Both the position numbers and the translations under genes were made by a program. From assembly GCA_002305575.1 (NCBI GenBank), contig DBPP01000015.1, forward strand, positions 49,613 through 113,612: a stretch of DNA of 64,000 bases. Direction: 5' to 3'. Below the pieces are notes generated by a model that searched no databases, was not told the DNA's origin, and was given only the letters and a program-made list of their open reading frames with translations. This DNA is from Ruminococcaceae bacterium UBA1417. Its GTDB lineage: Bacteria > Bacillota > Clostridia > Oscillospirales > Acutalibacteraceae. Below are positions 35,191 to 43,574 of this stretch, piece after piece; position 1 is the stretch's first letter, and every line of letters starts with the position of its first letter.

Positions 35191-36849
35191 ATGAACATGA
35201 AAAAAATTCTCTGCCTTGTTCTGGCACTGGCGCTGAGCATCAGCTTGTTCGCGGCGTGCGGCAACAACGGCGGAGACTCCTCCACTGCGTCGACTGGCGG
35301 CGATACGAGCACCGGTAGCGACAACAGCGATGCGGCGGACAGCGAACCGATTGACGTGCTCAATCAGTCCGAAACGATGGACCTGACCATTACGGTCATG
35401 GACGGCTTCTTGCAGCAGGACAGTGAGATTGAGAAGTGGCTCGAAGAACTCTATAACGTGAACATCACGCTGAACATTCTTCCGGGTTACACGGACGGTG
35501 CGTCTGCTATCCAGCTCATCATGGCTTCCGACGATCTGCCGGATACCATTTGGTGGTGGAGCATGGATACGCAGTATCAGGAGTGGGTCAACGCGGGCTT
35601 GCTCGTTGATGTTTCTCCCTATATCGATAAGTATACGAACATCCGCGACTACTACAACAAGATGGATCCGAAGACCCTGTTCTTTGCTTCCGATGATTCG
35701 GGCGCGATCTACAGAATCCCGGGCGACGTTGCAGAACCCTCCTGCGAGTGCCTCTGGATCCGTCAGGACTGGCTCGACAACCTCAACCTTGAGGTCCCGA
35801 CCACGATTGATGAGCTCGAGGAAGTTATGCGCGCGTTCACGGAAGATGATCCGGACGGCAATGGTCAGGACGACACCTATGGCCTCGGCGGCGACGGTTA
35901 CGATTTCCGTTCCTTCTGGCCGTGGATCCAGTCCTATGATCTGACGCACTATGATCGCTGGGTTGTGGACGAAGACGGCAACGTGGCTTATGGCCCGTCC
36001 ACCGAGGGCACCAGAAGCTGGCTGACCGATGTGGCTGAGCTCTATAAGAAGGGCTACATCACCCAGAACATCACGCAGGACACAAACCGCGACGAAGAAA
36101 TGGCGAATGGCGGCTTCGGCGTCACCTACAGCTGGTGCGCATGGAACAACCCGAGCGCTCAGACGATGATTTCGTTCTACTCCTCCAACCCGGATGCAAA
36201 GTGGGTTCCGATCGACATGGTAACGGGCGAAAATGGCAATCCGGAAGAAGATCCGGCGACCTCCGCTGCTTGGGCATACTTCGGCATCACGAAGGCTTGC
36301 GAGGATCCGGAGAGACTGTACGCGATCTGGGACGACATGACTGCTTCGGATAACTACATCCACAGACAGTACGGCGTTGAAGGCGAGCACTATGAGTATG
36401 ATGAGGACGGCAACTATGTCGCAATCATCAATCCGGATGGCGAAGACAACAAGACCCAGAACATCGGCCTCAAGCTCTTCTACAACTGCGTAAACCGTAA
36501 GGATGAGTGCAACATCGGCAATACGCCGGAAACAACCGAACTCTTTAACAAGTCCGGTGAGAACAGCCGCGACAGAGCTGCGCAGCTCGTCGAGTGGAAG
36601 GATCCGAACGCCTTCACAACCTGGCTTGACTATGGCACTGATATCGGTGACCAGAAGGATCAGTATATGTGGGGTGTTATCGCTGGTACGAACGATACGG
36701 AAACCGGCTGGGACAACTATATTGCTACCCTGAACAGCCTCGGCCTCGAGGAAGCTACGGCGCAGGCCAACGAGCTCTATGCTTCTCAGGAAGCAGCGAT
36801 GGAGACGTACCTTGCTGAGCACGAAGCGACGATCGCTGAAGCAGAGTAA
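35191..36849 (+). CDS. Extracellular solute-binding lipoprotein (LplA/YtcQ type)
   Basis: 552 aa. Lipoprotein signal MNMKKILCLVLALALSISLFAACG with lipobox LFAAC, then a Ser/Thr/Gly/Asp-rich tether, then a large type II binding fold (VTVMDGFLQQDSEIEKWLEE, NITLNILPGYTDGASAIQLIMASDDLPD, aromatic-rich body). Very acidic. Codon choice differs from neighbours (more T-ending codons), in keeping with high expression. ATG 35191, GGAAGG 10 nt upstream. Captures the oligosaccharide for the two permeases before it; ends in a strong terminator. Confidence 0.93.
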   Translation: MNMKKILCLVLALALSISLFAACGNNGGDSSTASTGGDTSTGSDNSDAADSEPIDVLNQSETMDLTITVMDGFLQQDSEIEKWLEELYNVNITLNILPGYTDGASAIQLIMASDDLPDTIWWWSMDTQYQEWVNAGLLVDVSPYIDKYTNIRDYYNKMDPKTLFFASDDSGAIYRIPGDVAEPSCECLWIRQDWLDNLNLEVPTTIDELEEVMRAFTEDDPDGNGQDDTYGLGGDGYDFRSFWPWIQSYDLTHYDRWVVDEDGNVAYGPSTEGTRSWLTDVAELYKKGYITQNITQDTNRDEEMANGGFGVTYSWCAWNNPSAQTMISFYSSNPDAKWVPIDMVTGENGNPEEDPATSAAWAYFGITKACEDPERLYAIWDDMTASDNYIHRQYGVEGEHYEYDEDGNYVAIINPDGEDNKTQNIGLKLFYNCVNRKDECNIGNTPETTELFNKSGENSRDRAAQLVEWKDPNAFTTWLDYGTDIGDQKDQYMWGVIAGTNDTETGWDNYIATLNSLGLEEATAQANELYASQEAAMETYLAEHEATIAEAE

Positions 36850-36883
36850 TAGAAGTCTGTTTTGAATCTTCAATAGGTTCCAG

Positions 36884-36918
36884 ATGGGGGAAGGCCCAAA
36901 ATGCCTTCCCCCATTTTG
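36884..36918 (+). terminator. Terminator of the transporter operon
   Basis: Perfect 12-bp stem ATGGGGGAAGGC / GCCTTCCCCCAT (36884-36895, 36903-36914) then TTTGT. Confidence 0.9.
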
Positions 36919-37035
36919 TATCTCATGCATTTTTCGAGCAGGTATCCTGGTGCCGACTTTGCCCAGCTTTGATACAGATCTTGCGCGGTTGGCATATTGC
37001 CTAAAACTTTCCTATAATTTTCTGGCGATTTATTG

Positions 37036-37076
37036 TGGCAAAGCGCTTGCATTTTCCTGCTTACATCGTATAGAAT
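37036..37076 (+). promoter_or_regulatory. Promoter of the beta-mannosidase operon with LacI-type operator over the -35
   Basis: TTGCAT (37047-37052) with TATAGA (37069-37074, 16 bp) or TAGAAT (37071-37076, 18 bp). TGGCAAAGCGCTTGCA (37036-37051) overlaps the -35; its centre AAGCGCTT is the core of LacI/GalR/CcpA-family operators. The rest of the 36850-37191 gap holds only the terminator and a leader. Confidence 0.6.
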
Positions 37077-37191
37077 GGCTAAAGGGCCATGGTGCCCTAT
37101 GCATACTCGAATCGGAGCGTTTGGAGGAGTTAATAAACGGGTGCGGCTATTTGCACCGCATGACTCGAAAAGGAAAGGATGATTTTTCTCT

Positions 37192-39867
37192 ATGTACACC
37201 ATTTCTCTCCATGGTACTTGGAAGCTGCGCGGCGAGTTTCTGGATGTTACGGCGGACCATTTTACAGACGTGCTTCGCCGAATGGATGCTGACCCTATTG
37301 CGCCAACGCTGCCCAGTTTCCTCAAGCTGGAAGATTTGCCGGAGGAAGCGCGTGCGCAGTTTGAAGCCGGCCCCAGCCGCGCGTTCACCGTATACACGGA
37401 CCGCGGGCCGAACGCATTTCCCTCCAAAACCGGCTGGATTCCCATGACGGTGCCGGGTGATGTGACCAGCGCGCTGATTGACGCCGGCATTGTGGAGGAG
37501 CCGTTTCTAAAAACCAACACGAAGAAGAACCTCTGGATCCGCGACCTTTCCTGGTGGCTTGTCAAGGATTTTGAGGTGTCCGAGTCTGTGTTGCAGCAGG
37601 ATATCGTCCGCCTGCAAATTGAAATGCTGGATTTCAATGCGGACATCATCCTGAACGGCACGCCTGTCGCCCACCATGCAAATGCCTTCTGCGCTTTTTC
37701 GGAAGACATCAAGCGCTTTTTGCGGGTCGGCGAAAACCGTCTGGTCATTCGCCTGACTTCGGGCATGGAACTGCATTATCCGAAGGACAGCGTCGCCTTC
37801 TACTGCGGCAGTGAAAATGCGATCTGTGACCAGCGTGTGTATACCCGCAAGCCGCAGTTCACCTACGGTTGGGATTGGTGTCAGCCGGTGCCAACCTGTG
37901 GGATCGGTCGCAGCATCGGCATCGAGGCATTCAGCGGTGCGCGGGTTTCGGCGTCCCGCGTGGATACGCTTGCCCTGCACGGGGAGGCGGCGGAAATCGA
38001 ATTCCACTTTGAAATTGAAAAATCCAACATGGTGCAGAGTGCGGAAACCGAGCTCGAGTATGCGCTGGAAATCGACGGCAAAACGGCGTTTTCCGGCCAG
38101 CAGACGCTGATGCTCGTCGGCGGCGTCAACTACGCCTCGGCGCGCGTCACACTGGAAAATGCAAAACTCTGGTGGCCGAACGGCTACGGCGCACAGAACC
38201 TTTACACCTTCACGGCGCGGTGTACGGCGAACGGCATCACGAACGAAATGCCGGCCAAACACATCGGCGTCCGCACGCTGGAAATGGATACCTCGAAACG
38301 CGAGGACGGCACGCGCAATTTCTTCTTTAAGGTGAATGGTACGCGCATTTTCTGCAAAGGCGGCAACTGGGTGCCGACCGATTCGCTCTACCTGCGCACG
38401 CCGGATGAGAGCTACGAGACGCTTGTCCGGGAGGGCGCGGAAGCCAACTTTACGATGTTCCGCATGTGGGGCGGCGGCACGTATGAGCCGGACTGCTTCT
38501 ACGAATATTGCTCGAAATACGGCATCCTGTTGATGCACGATTTCATGTATGCCTGCGGCTTCTATCCCGATCACCTCGACAGTTTCCTCTGGGAAGCGGA
38601 GCGCGAAGCCGAATATCAGACAAAGCGTCTTGCGCATTACCCGTGCATGGCGGTGTGGACCGGCAACAACGAGATTGCTGAATCCTACAGCGACTGGTTC
38701 CCGGCGCAGATCCGTCCCGACCGCTTCTACGGCGAAAAAATCTTCAACTACATCCAGCCGCGCGCGGTGCACCGCAACAGCCCGCTGATTCCATATCTGC
38801 CGTCTTCGCCGTATCTTGGCGAACGGGCTAATGTCACCGAGGAAGGCGACGTACACGCGTGGACGTATTTCGGTCGCGACCCGCGCACCAAATTCAAGTT
38901 TGTCTATGAGCTCGAGGCATTTGACCGCATTCCGGCGCGCTTTTCGAGCGAATACGGCTTCTTCGGCGCGCAGATGGAAAGCACGGTCCGCCGCTACCAC
39001 GACGGGGAGCCGATGGCCTTTGACGGGGAAATCTGGAAGCATCATGGTGAATTTGAACGTAAGCGCGGCAACATCGACGGCGCGATCCAGCGCCATCTCA
39101 CGGAGTTCTCCACGCTTGACATACCGGATTATCTGCTCTACAGCGGCATCATGCAGGGTCTGCTCTATGCGGAGCTTGCGGAAGCCATGCGGCAGAAGCC
39201 GTACGGTGCGGGCGATCTGATTTGGATGTACAACGATTGTTGGCCGGAGACGGGCTGGACGATTATCGACTATTATCTGACCCGCAAGGTTTCCTTCTAT
39301 TTCCTCAAGCGTGCATTCCAGTCGAAAAAGCTGATCATCCGCCAGACGGAAAACGGCGCGCGCCTTACAGTCATCAACGAAACGCCAGAGCCGATTACGG
39401 CGGAAATTACCTGTGGTTATGAAACGTTTGACGGCGCCGTATCGGGTGTGTGCACACAGACGGTTACGGCTGCGCCGCATTCCTGGCAGCAGATGGATCT
39501 GGCGCTTGCGGGCGATTTGACGTGCGGGTATTACTTTGCGAAAGCCGAAGGTTTTGATACGGCGGACAGCCTGCGCGCTTATTACCGCGATTACACGTTC
39601 CCGGAAAGCCATGCGAAGGTCGAAGCGGTCGAGCGGGACGGCGATGACCTGCTTGTCACTGTTTCCGCTGACGTCTATACGCCGTTTGCGTATCTGATGA
39701 CGAGCGACGACCGCGTCCATTACAGCGACAACTACTTCACACTGTATCCGAATGAGAAAAAGACGATCCGCGTGGAAAACTGCGCCGAAACGCCCGCGCT
39801 GCATGTTGCAGGGACGATGCCGGCGGAGAAAGCCGAGCAGGAGCGCTACACGGATTCCTGGTTCTGA
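37192..39867 (+). CDS. GH2 beta-mannosidase
   Basis: 891 aa, cytoplasmic (no signal peptide). GH2 layout: N-terminal sugar-binding domain (about 1-220, with WKLRGEF, FTYGWDWCQPVP), immunoglobulin-like domain (about 225-330), TIM barrel (about 340-700) and C-terminal beta domains. MFRMWGGGTYEPD is the mannosidase subgroup signature; acid/base Glu494 in VWTGNNEIAE, nucleophile Glu587 in RFSSEYGFFG; WMYNDCWPETGW follows. Releases mannose from the non-reducing end of imported beta-mannosides. ATG 37192 after AAAGGAAAGG. The phosphomannose isomerase gene follows after 25 nt. Confidence 0.93.
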   Translation: MYTISLHGTWKLRGEFLDVTADHFTDVLRRMDADPIAPTLPSFLKLEDLPEEARAQFEAGPSRAFTVYTDRGPNAFPSKTGWIPMTVPGDVTSALIDAGIVEEPFLKTNTKKNLWIRDLSWWLVKDFEVSESVLQQDIVRLQIEMLDFNADIILNGTPVAHHANAFCAFSEDIKRFLRVGENRLVIRLTSGMELHYPKDSVAFYCGSENAICDQRVYTRKPQFTYGWDWCQPVPTCGIGRSIGIEAFSGARVSASRVDTLALHGEAAEIEFHFEIEKSNMVQSAETELEYALEIDGKTAFSGQQTLMLVGGVNYASARVTLENAKLWWPNGYGAQNLYTFTARCTANGITNEMPAKHIGVRTLEMDTSKREDGTRNFFFKVNGTRIFCKGGNWVPTDSLYLRTPDESYETLVREGAEANFTMFRMWGGGTYEPDCFYEYCSKYGILLMHDFMYACGFYPDHLDSFLWEAEREAEYQTKRLAHYPCMAVWTGNNEIAESYSDWFPAQIRPDRFYGEKIFNYIQPRAVHRNSPLIPYLPSSPYLGERANVTEEGDVHAWTYFGRDPRTKFKFVYELEAFDRIPARFSSEYGFFGAQMESTVRRYHDGEPMAFDGEIWKHHGEFERKRGNIDGAIQRHLTEFSTLDIPDYLLYSGIMQGLLYAELAEAMRQKPYGAGDLIWMYNDCWPETGWTIIDYYLTRKVSFYFLKRAFQSKKLIIRQTENGARLTVINETPEPITAEITCGYETFDGAVSGVCTQTVTAAPHSWQQMDLALAGDLTCGYYFAKAEGFDTADSLRAYYRDYTFPESHAKVEAVERDGDDLLVTVSADVYTPFAYLMTSDDRVHYSDNYFTLYPNEKKTIRVENCAETPALHVAGTMPAEKAEQERYTDSWF

Positions 39868-39892
39868 GCGGATCGGGTCAACGGGGAGGCGG

Positions 39893-40993
39893 ATGGAATT
39901 GTTTGAAAAGAATTGGTACACGGTACCATGGAAACTGGTCCCCAATAAAATTGTGCGGTATCCTGGCGGCCGGGAGATCGACCGCTTTCGCGGTATCTTC
40001 CCGGGTGCCGACGATGGCCGGCCCGAAGCGTGGGTCGGCTCGGATACGCGCACGGTAGACGCCGTGGAAAAGGGCGATCCGAACGACGGTTGCGCCGAAG
40101 TGATTTTACCCGATGGGTCAAAGCGCTATCTTTTTGAGGCGATTGAGGCGGATCCACAGGCGGCGCTCGGTGCGGCGCATGTGGCGGCGAACGGCAATTG
40201 TGTCGGCGTGCTGGTCAAACTGCTCGATGCGGAAAAGCAGCTCGGTCTGCAAACGCATCCCACGCGCGCCTATGCAAAGCAGTGGTTTGGCAGCGATTAC
40301 GGCAAAGAAGAAAGCTGGTATGTGCTCAGCGTACGGACAGACAGCCCGGAAACCCCATACGTTTATATGGGGTTTAAAGAAGGCGTGACGCGCGAGATGT
40401 TTGAAGCGGCTTTTGACCGCGGCGATATCCGCGCGATGGAGGACTGTTGCCACAAAATTCCGGTGCAGCCCGGCGACGCGTTCTTCATCCAGGCCGGCTT
40501 GCCGCATGCGATCGGCTGCGGCTGCTTTGTCGCCGAGGTGCAGGAGCCAAGCGACATCACGGTCGGCGCCCACAAGCTCCAAAACGGTACGCCCGAAGAA
40601 CAGGCCTTCCACAAGGAGCGCCTGCTCGGCTGCTACATCTATAATGGCGCAGATTACGAGGAGAATTTGCGGCGTTATCGAGTGGAACCGAAGCTGCTCC
40701 GTCAGGGGGACTGGGGCGACGAACGCGTTGTGATCGGCACTGCGCAGACGCCATACTTCTCGTTTACGCGCCTTACGGCGGAAAAGCCGGTGGCGCTTAA
40801 GCGCACGGGTGCGCCGCAAATTGCGATTGTACTTTCGGGCAGCGGTATGCTGCGCTGCGGCGATGCGGTGCTGCCGGTCCGAAAGGCAGACGAGCTGTTT
40901 ATTCCCTACAGCGCGGGTGCAATCACGCTCGAGCCGGCAGAAAAAACAGTTTTGCTGCTGTGCAATCCGGGCGGCGCCGATTACGGCGAGTAA
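39893..40993 (+). CDS. manA: Class I mannose-6-phosphate isomerase
   Basis: Interconverts mannose-6-phosphate and fructose-6-phosphate, 366 aa, cupin fold. Zinc-ligand segments: LGLQTHPTRAYAKQWF (Gln, His), KEESWYVL (Glu) and FFIQAGLPHAIGCGCFVAEVQEPSDIT (His), aligned with the usual LSIQVHPDDEYA / EAWYIL / PAGTPHAIG. ATG 39893 has GGGGAGG; the frame back to 39752 overlaps the mannosidase and is not used. Completes the mannoside route; a hexokinase is not in the window. Confidence 0.88.
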   Translation: MELFEKNWYTVPWKLVPNKIVRYPGGREIDRFRGIFPGADDGRPEAWVGSDTRTVDAVEKGDPNDGCAEVILPDGSKRYLFEAIEADPQAALGAAHVAANGNCVGVLVKLLDAEKQLGLQTHPTRAYAKQWFGSDYGKEESWYVLSVRTDSPETPYVYMGFKEGVTREMFEAAFDRGDIRAMEDCCHKIPVQPGDAFFIQAGLPHAIGCGCFVAEVQEPSDITVGAHKLQNGTPEEQAFHKERLLGCYIYNGADYEENLRRYRVEPKLLRQGDWGDERVVIGTAQTPYFSFTRLTAEKPVALKRTGAPQIAIVLSGSGMLRCGDAVLPVRKADELFIPYSAGAITLEPAEKTVLLLCNPGGADYGE

Positions 40994-41000
40994 ACACAAA

Positions 41001-41037
41001 CAAAAGGGCTCTCGGCTTATGGCCGGGGGCCCTTTTG
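41001..41037 (+). terminator. Terminator of the mannosidase operon
   Basis: CAAAAGGGC-TCTCGGC pairs with GCCGGGG-GCCCTTTTG around a TTAT loop (two G-U pairs); stem itself ends in the T-run. Confidence 0.8.
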
Positions 41038-41056
41038 CACTTTTCTTGTGGAAGCC

Positions 41057-41085
41057 TTGACATTTTGCCGGAAAATGCGTATGCT
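41057..41085 (+). promoter_or_regulatory. Promoter of queT
   Basis: TTGACA (41057-41062), 17-bp spacer, TATGCT (41080-41085). Confidence 0.8.
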
Positions 41086-41111
41086 ATGAAATGCGGCAAA
41101 TCTGCTGCCGC

Positions 41112-41152
41112 GGTCAGTCGCGACATCCTGACCTTAAATAAAACTAGCGCGG
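41112..41152 (+). promoter_or_regulatory. preQ1-I-like riboswitch candidate
   Basis: Leader hairpin GGTCAG (41112-41117) - 10-nt loop TCGCGACATC - CTGACC (41128-41133) followed by an A-rich tail TTAAATAAAACTAGCG. Stem, C-containing loop and A-rich tail closing an H-type pseudoknot (loop CGC with tail GCG) resemble class I preQ1 riboswitches, and the gene downstream encodes QueT. A second GC hairpin (about 41148-41175) ends just before the AAAGGA ribosome site and could be the expression platform. Confidence 0.5.
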
Positions 41153-41194
41153 CCGGGCTGTGTCCGGACCGCGGATTGAAAGGAATGTATTCCA

Positions 41195-41731
41195 TTGAAA
41201 AATGCAAACAAAGTCCGCTTTCTGGCGCTCAGCGCTGTGATTGCGGCGCTGTACGCTGTGCTTACGTATGCAGCCGCGGCGCTGAACCTCGCTTACGGTC
41301 CCTTCCAGTTCCGCTTTTCGGAGGCGCTCACCGTGCTGCCCGCTTTTACGCCCGCGGCAATCCCCGGCCTTGCCGTCGGCTGCCTGATTTCCAATCTGGC
41401 GAGCCCGCTCGGGATTGTGGATTGGGTGTTCGGTACGCTGGCGACGCTGCTGGCTGCCGGAAGCACTTATATGCTCCGGCATGTGAAATGGAACGGGATC
41501 TCGATCCTCGCGCCGTTGCCGCCGGTAATTTTCAACGCGCTCATCGTTGGGTTTGAGGTTTCCTGCCTTTCCGACACCGGCGTATTCAGCTTTGCCAATG
41601 CCTCGCTGGCCGGTTTTATTTCCGGCGCGATTTCGGTTGGCGTCGGCGAACTGGTTGTTTGCTATGTACTTGGGATACCGCTGATGCTTGCCATCCGGCG
41701 CACCAAATTGCATGAGCTTGTGCTCTGTTGA
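41195..41731 (+). CDS. queT: QueT-family queuosine precursor transporter (ECF S component)
   Basis: 178 aa, six membrane segments; specificity subunit of an energy-coupling-factor importer for preQ0/preQ1 or related precursors. Family features: MKNANKVRFLALSAVIAALYAVLTY (ANxVR..A..A.i.AlYvvLT), PFQFRFSEALTVLPAFTP, and NLASPLGIVDWVFGTLATLLA. Starts at TTG 41195 with AAAGGA 10 nt upstream. The shared ECF ATPases are not in this window. TrkH/KtrB follows after 35 nt, probably co-transcribed by proximity. Confidence 0.92.
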   Translation: MKNANKVRFLALSAVIAALYAVLTYAAAALNLAYGPFQFRFSEALTVLPAFTPAAIPGLAVGCLISNLASPLGIVDWVFGTLATLLAAGSTYMLRHVKWNGISILAPLPPVIFNALIVGFEVSCLSDTGVFSFANASLAGFISGAISVGVGELVVCYVLGIPLMLAIRRTKLHELVLC

Positions 41732-41766
41732 TCGATGAATCCCCAGGTGGGGAAAGGAAGGTCGCT

Positions 41767-43149
41767 ATGCTTTCACAGGAAAACGGTTTTCTACACTTTC
41801 TGAAAAACTGCTCGCCGACGCGTCTCATTGTGGTCAGCTTTGCCTGCCTGATTGTGGTCGGAACCGTGTTGCTGATGCTGCCGGTTTCTGCGCAGTCCGG
41901 CCGCTTTACAGACCCGGTGGACGCGCTGTTTACGGCGACCTCCGCCACGTGCGTGACGGGCCTTTCCGTGTACGATACATATAGCTACTGGTCGTATTTC
42001 GGCCAGGCGGTCATTCTCCTGTTGATTCAGTGCGGTGGGCTTGGTCTCGCCACATTTGCCACAAGTTTTACGCTGCTCCTGCGGCGTAAGCTTGGCCTTC
42101 GCGAATTGGTTCTTGTGCGGGAAAGCGCAGGCGGTAGCAGTCTTGATGTCGTCACGCTGCTGCGTATAGTCGTTTCCTTCACGTTCCTGTGCGAGGCGGT
42201 GGGCGCTGGCCTGCTGATGATCCGCTTCGTTCCAACATACGGCGGGCTCGGCGTATGGGCCTCCGTGTTCGTCGCGGTTTCCGCGTTCTGTAACGCCGGT
42301 TTTGACGTGCTCAGTTTTGTGCCCGGCAACACGAGCGCCTCTGCGTTCAATGGAGATCCGCTTGTCACGCTCACCATTTGCGGGCTGATCATTGCCGGCG
42401 CTATGGGATTTGTCATTTTCCATGAGATTTACCAGAAAAAGCTGGTGGCCCGGGTGCGCCGCCGTCCGGTCGAAAAGCTCAGCTTTCATGCGCAAGTCTG
42501 CCTGCGCGCCACACTGGTGTTGCTCCTGGCGGGCACGCTGTTGATTCTTGTGTTTGAATTCAACAATACGCTGCGGGATATGAATTTCTTTGAAAAGCTG
42601 AACGCGGCGTTTTTCCAGTCCACCAACACACGCACGGCTGGCTTTGCCTCCGTTTCGATTGCAAAGGAAACGGATGCAGCGAAGCTCGTTACCATTGTGC
42701 TGATGTTTATCGGCGGCTGTCCCGGTTCTACGGCGGGCGGCATCAAGGTTACAACCTTTGTTGTGCTGCTTGCAACGGTCAAGTCCACCATGCGTGGTGA
42801 CGAGGAAAGCACCATGCTCCGCCACCATTTTGGCAAGGCAATGGTTTATAAATCGCTGACGGTTCTGGCCTTTGGCTTGCTGGTCGTCGCGGTGGATACC
42901 GCGCTGATCGCCACACTGCACGAGGACGTCAGCGGTGTGGACGCCATATTGGAATCCGTCTCCGCCTTTGCGACCGTAGGACTGAGTGCCGACCTTACGC
43001 CGCAGCTGCACGCCTTTGCCAAGCTCGCGCTTGTTGCGACGATGTTCATCGGCCGGGTCGGTCCGGTTTCGCTTGGCCTCGCTTTCATGATGCGCGGCAA
43101 GAAAAAAAGCGGCGCCGTCCTGCCGGAAGGGCGCATGCTTATTGGATGA
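41767..43149 (+). CDS. TrkH/KtrB-family potassium uptake channel subunit
   Basis: 460 aa, eight-plus membrane segments arranged in four pore repeats; filter glycines in TCVTGLS, FCNAGFD, NTRTAGFAS and ATVGLS. GCPGSTAGGIKVTTF is the family's intramembrane loop. No gating subunit (KtrA/TrkA) adjoins, so a remote partner is needed. ATG 41767 with GGAAAGGAAGG; the ORF frame back to 41728 is not required. Ends with a terminator. Confidence 0.93.
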   Translation: MLSQENGFLHFLKNCSPTRLIVVSFACLIVVGTVLLMLPVSAQSGRFTDPVDALFTATSATCVTGLSVYDTYSYWSYFGQAVILLLIQCGGLGLATFATSFTLLLRRKLGLRELVLVRESAGGSSLDVVTLLRIVVSFTFLCEAVGAGLLMIRFVPTYGGLGVWASVFVAVSAFCNAGFDVLSFVPGNTSASAFNGDPLVTLTICGLIIAGAMGFVIFHEIYQKKLVARVRRRPVEKLSFHAQVCLRATLVLLLAGTLLILVFEFNNTLRDMNFFEKLNAAFFQSTNTRTAGFASVSIAKETDAAKLVTIVLMFIGGCPGSTAGGIKVTTFVVLLATVKSTMRGDEESTMLRHHFGKAMVYKSLTVLAFGLLVVAVDTALIATLHEDVSGVDAILESVSAFATVGLSADLTPQLHAFAKLALVATMFIGRVGPVSLGLAFMMRGKKKSGAVLPEGRMLIG

Positions 43150-43156
43150 ACCTCAG

Positions 43157-43188
43157 GTCCCCGTCTGGATATCCAGGCGGGGACTTTT
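43157..43188 (+). terminator. Terminator after the potassium channel gene
   Basis: GTCCCCGTCTGGAT / ATCCAGGCGGGGAC, one G-U pair, then TTTT. Confidence 0.85.
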
Positions 43189-43291
43189 GCTTTCCGGATT
43201 CAGCCGGTGTCAAGTACTTGTGTTACAGCGGCTTGCAATACCGTGGGGCGGAATGTAGGTCGCGATTGTGAAAATAAAATCTCTTTTGTCC

Positions 43292-43342
43292 ATTTACACC
43301 ACAAGAACAGCATGATATAGTGTAAATAACAGGAACAGCGTG
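43292..43342 (+). promoter_or_regulatory. Regulated promoter of the aldolase/kinase/isomerase operon
   Basis: TTTACA (43293-43298), 17 bp, TATAGT (43316-43321). An exact 8-bp inverted repeat ATTTACAC (43292-43299) / GTGTAAAT (43320-43327) covers the -35 and runs past the -10. Imperfect direct repeats ACAAGAACAGCATG (43301) and ACAGGAACAGCGTG (43329) lie in the same stretch. The rest of the gap (43343-43574) is leader with no gene seen; leader length about 245 nt. Confidence 0.65.
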
Positions 43343-43574
43343 CAAATTGGATGGAAGATTTCGTGCTATAGTCCGTAAGCCGCAACCTTTTTTTCGGTAC
43401 ATAGACATGGACAACAGCGTTTTCTGCGCGGACTTGGGAGTTGCCGCGCGTATGATTTGGATCATAGCGACTGGATGGACATGAGCGTGTTCCGCTGCGC
43501 AGGACGTTCGGAGCCGGGTTTCATCCCTTGGGGAGGGCGCGCTTCCTAAATCATTTCAGAAGGAGTTGTAGAAA

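Noticed and set aside
35167..36930. 587-codon minus-strand frame opposite the solute-binding protein
   Set aside because: Low-quality composition and it runs through a terminator; the plus-strand lipoprotein is certain.
37507..40053. 848-codon minus-strand frame opposite the beta-mannosidase
   Set aside because: Same shadow effect; no ribosome site or domain, whereas the GH2 catalytic motifs are complete on the plus strand.
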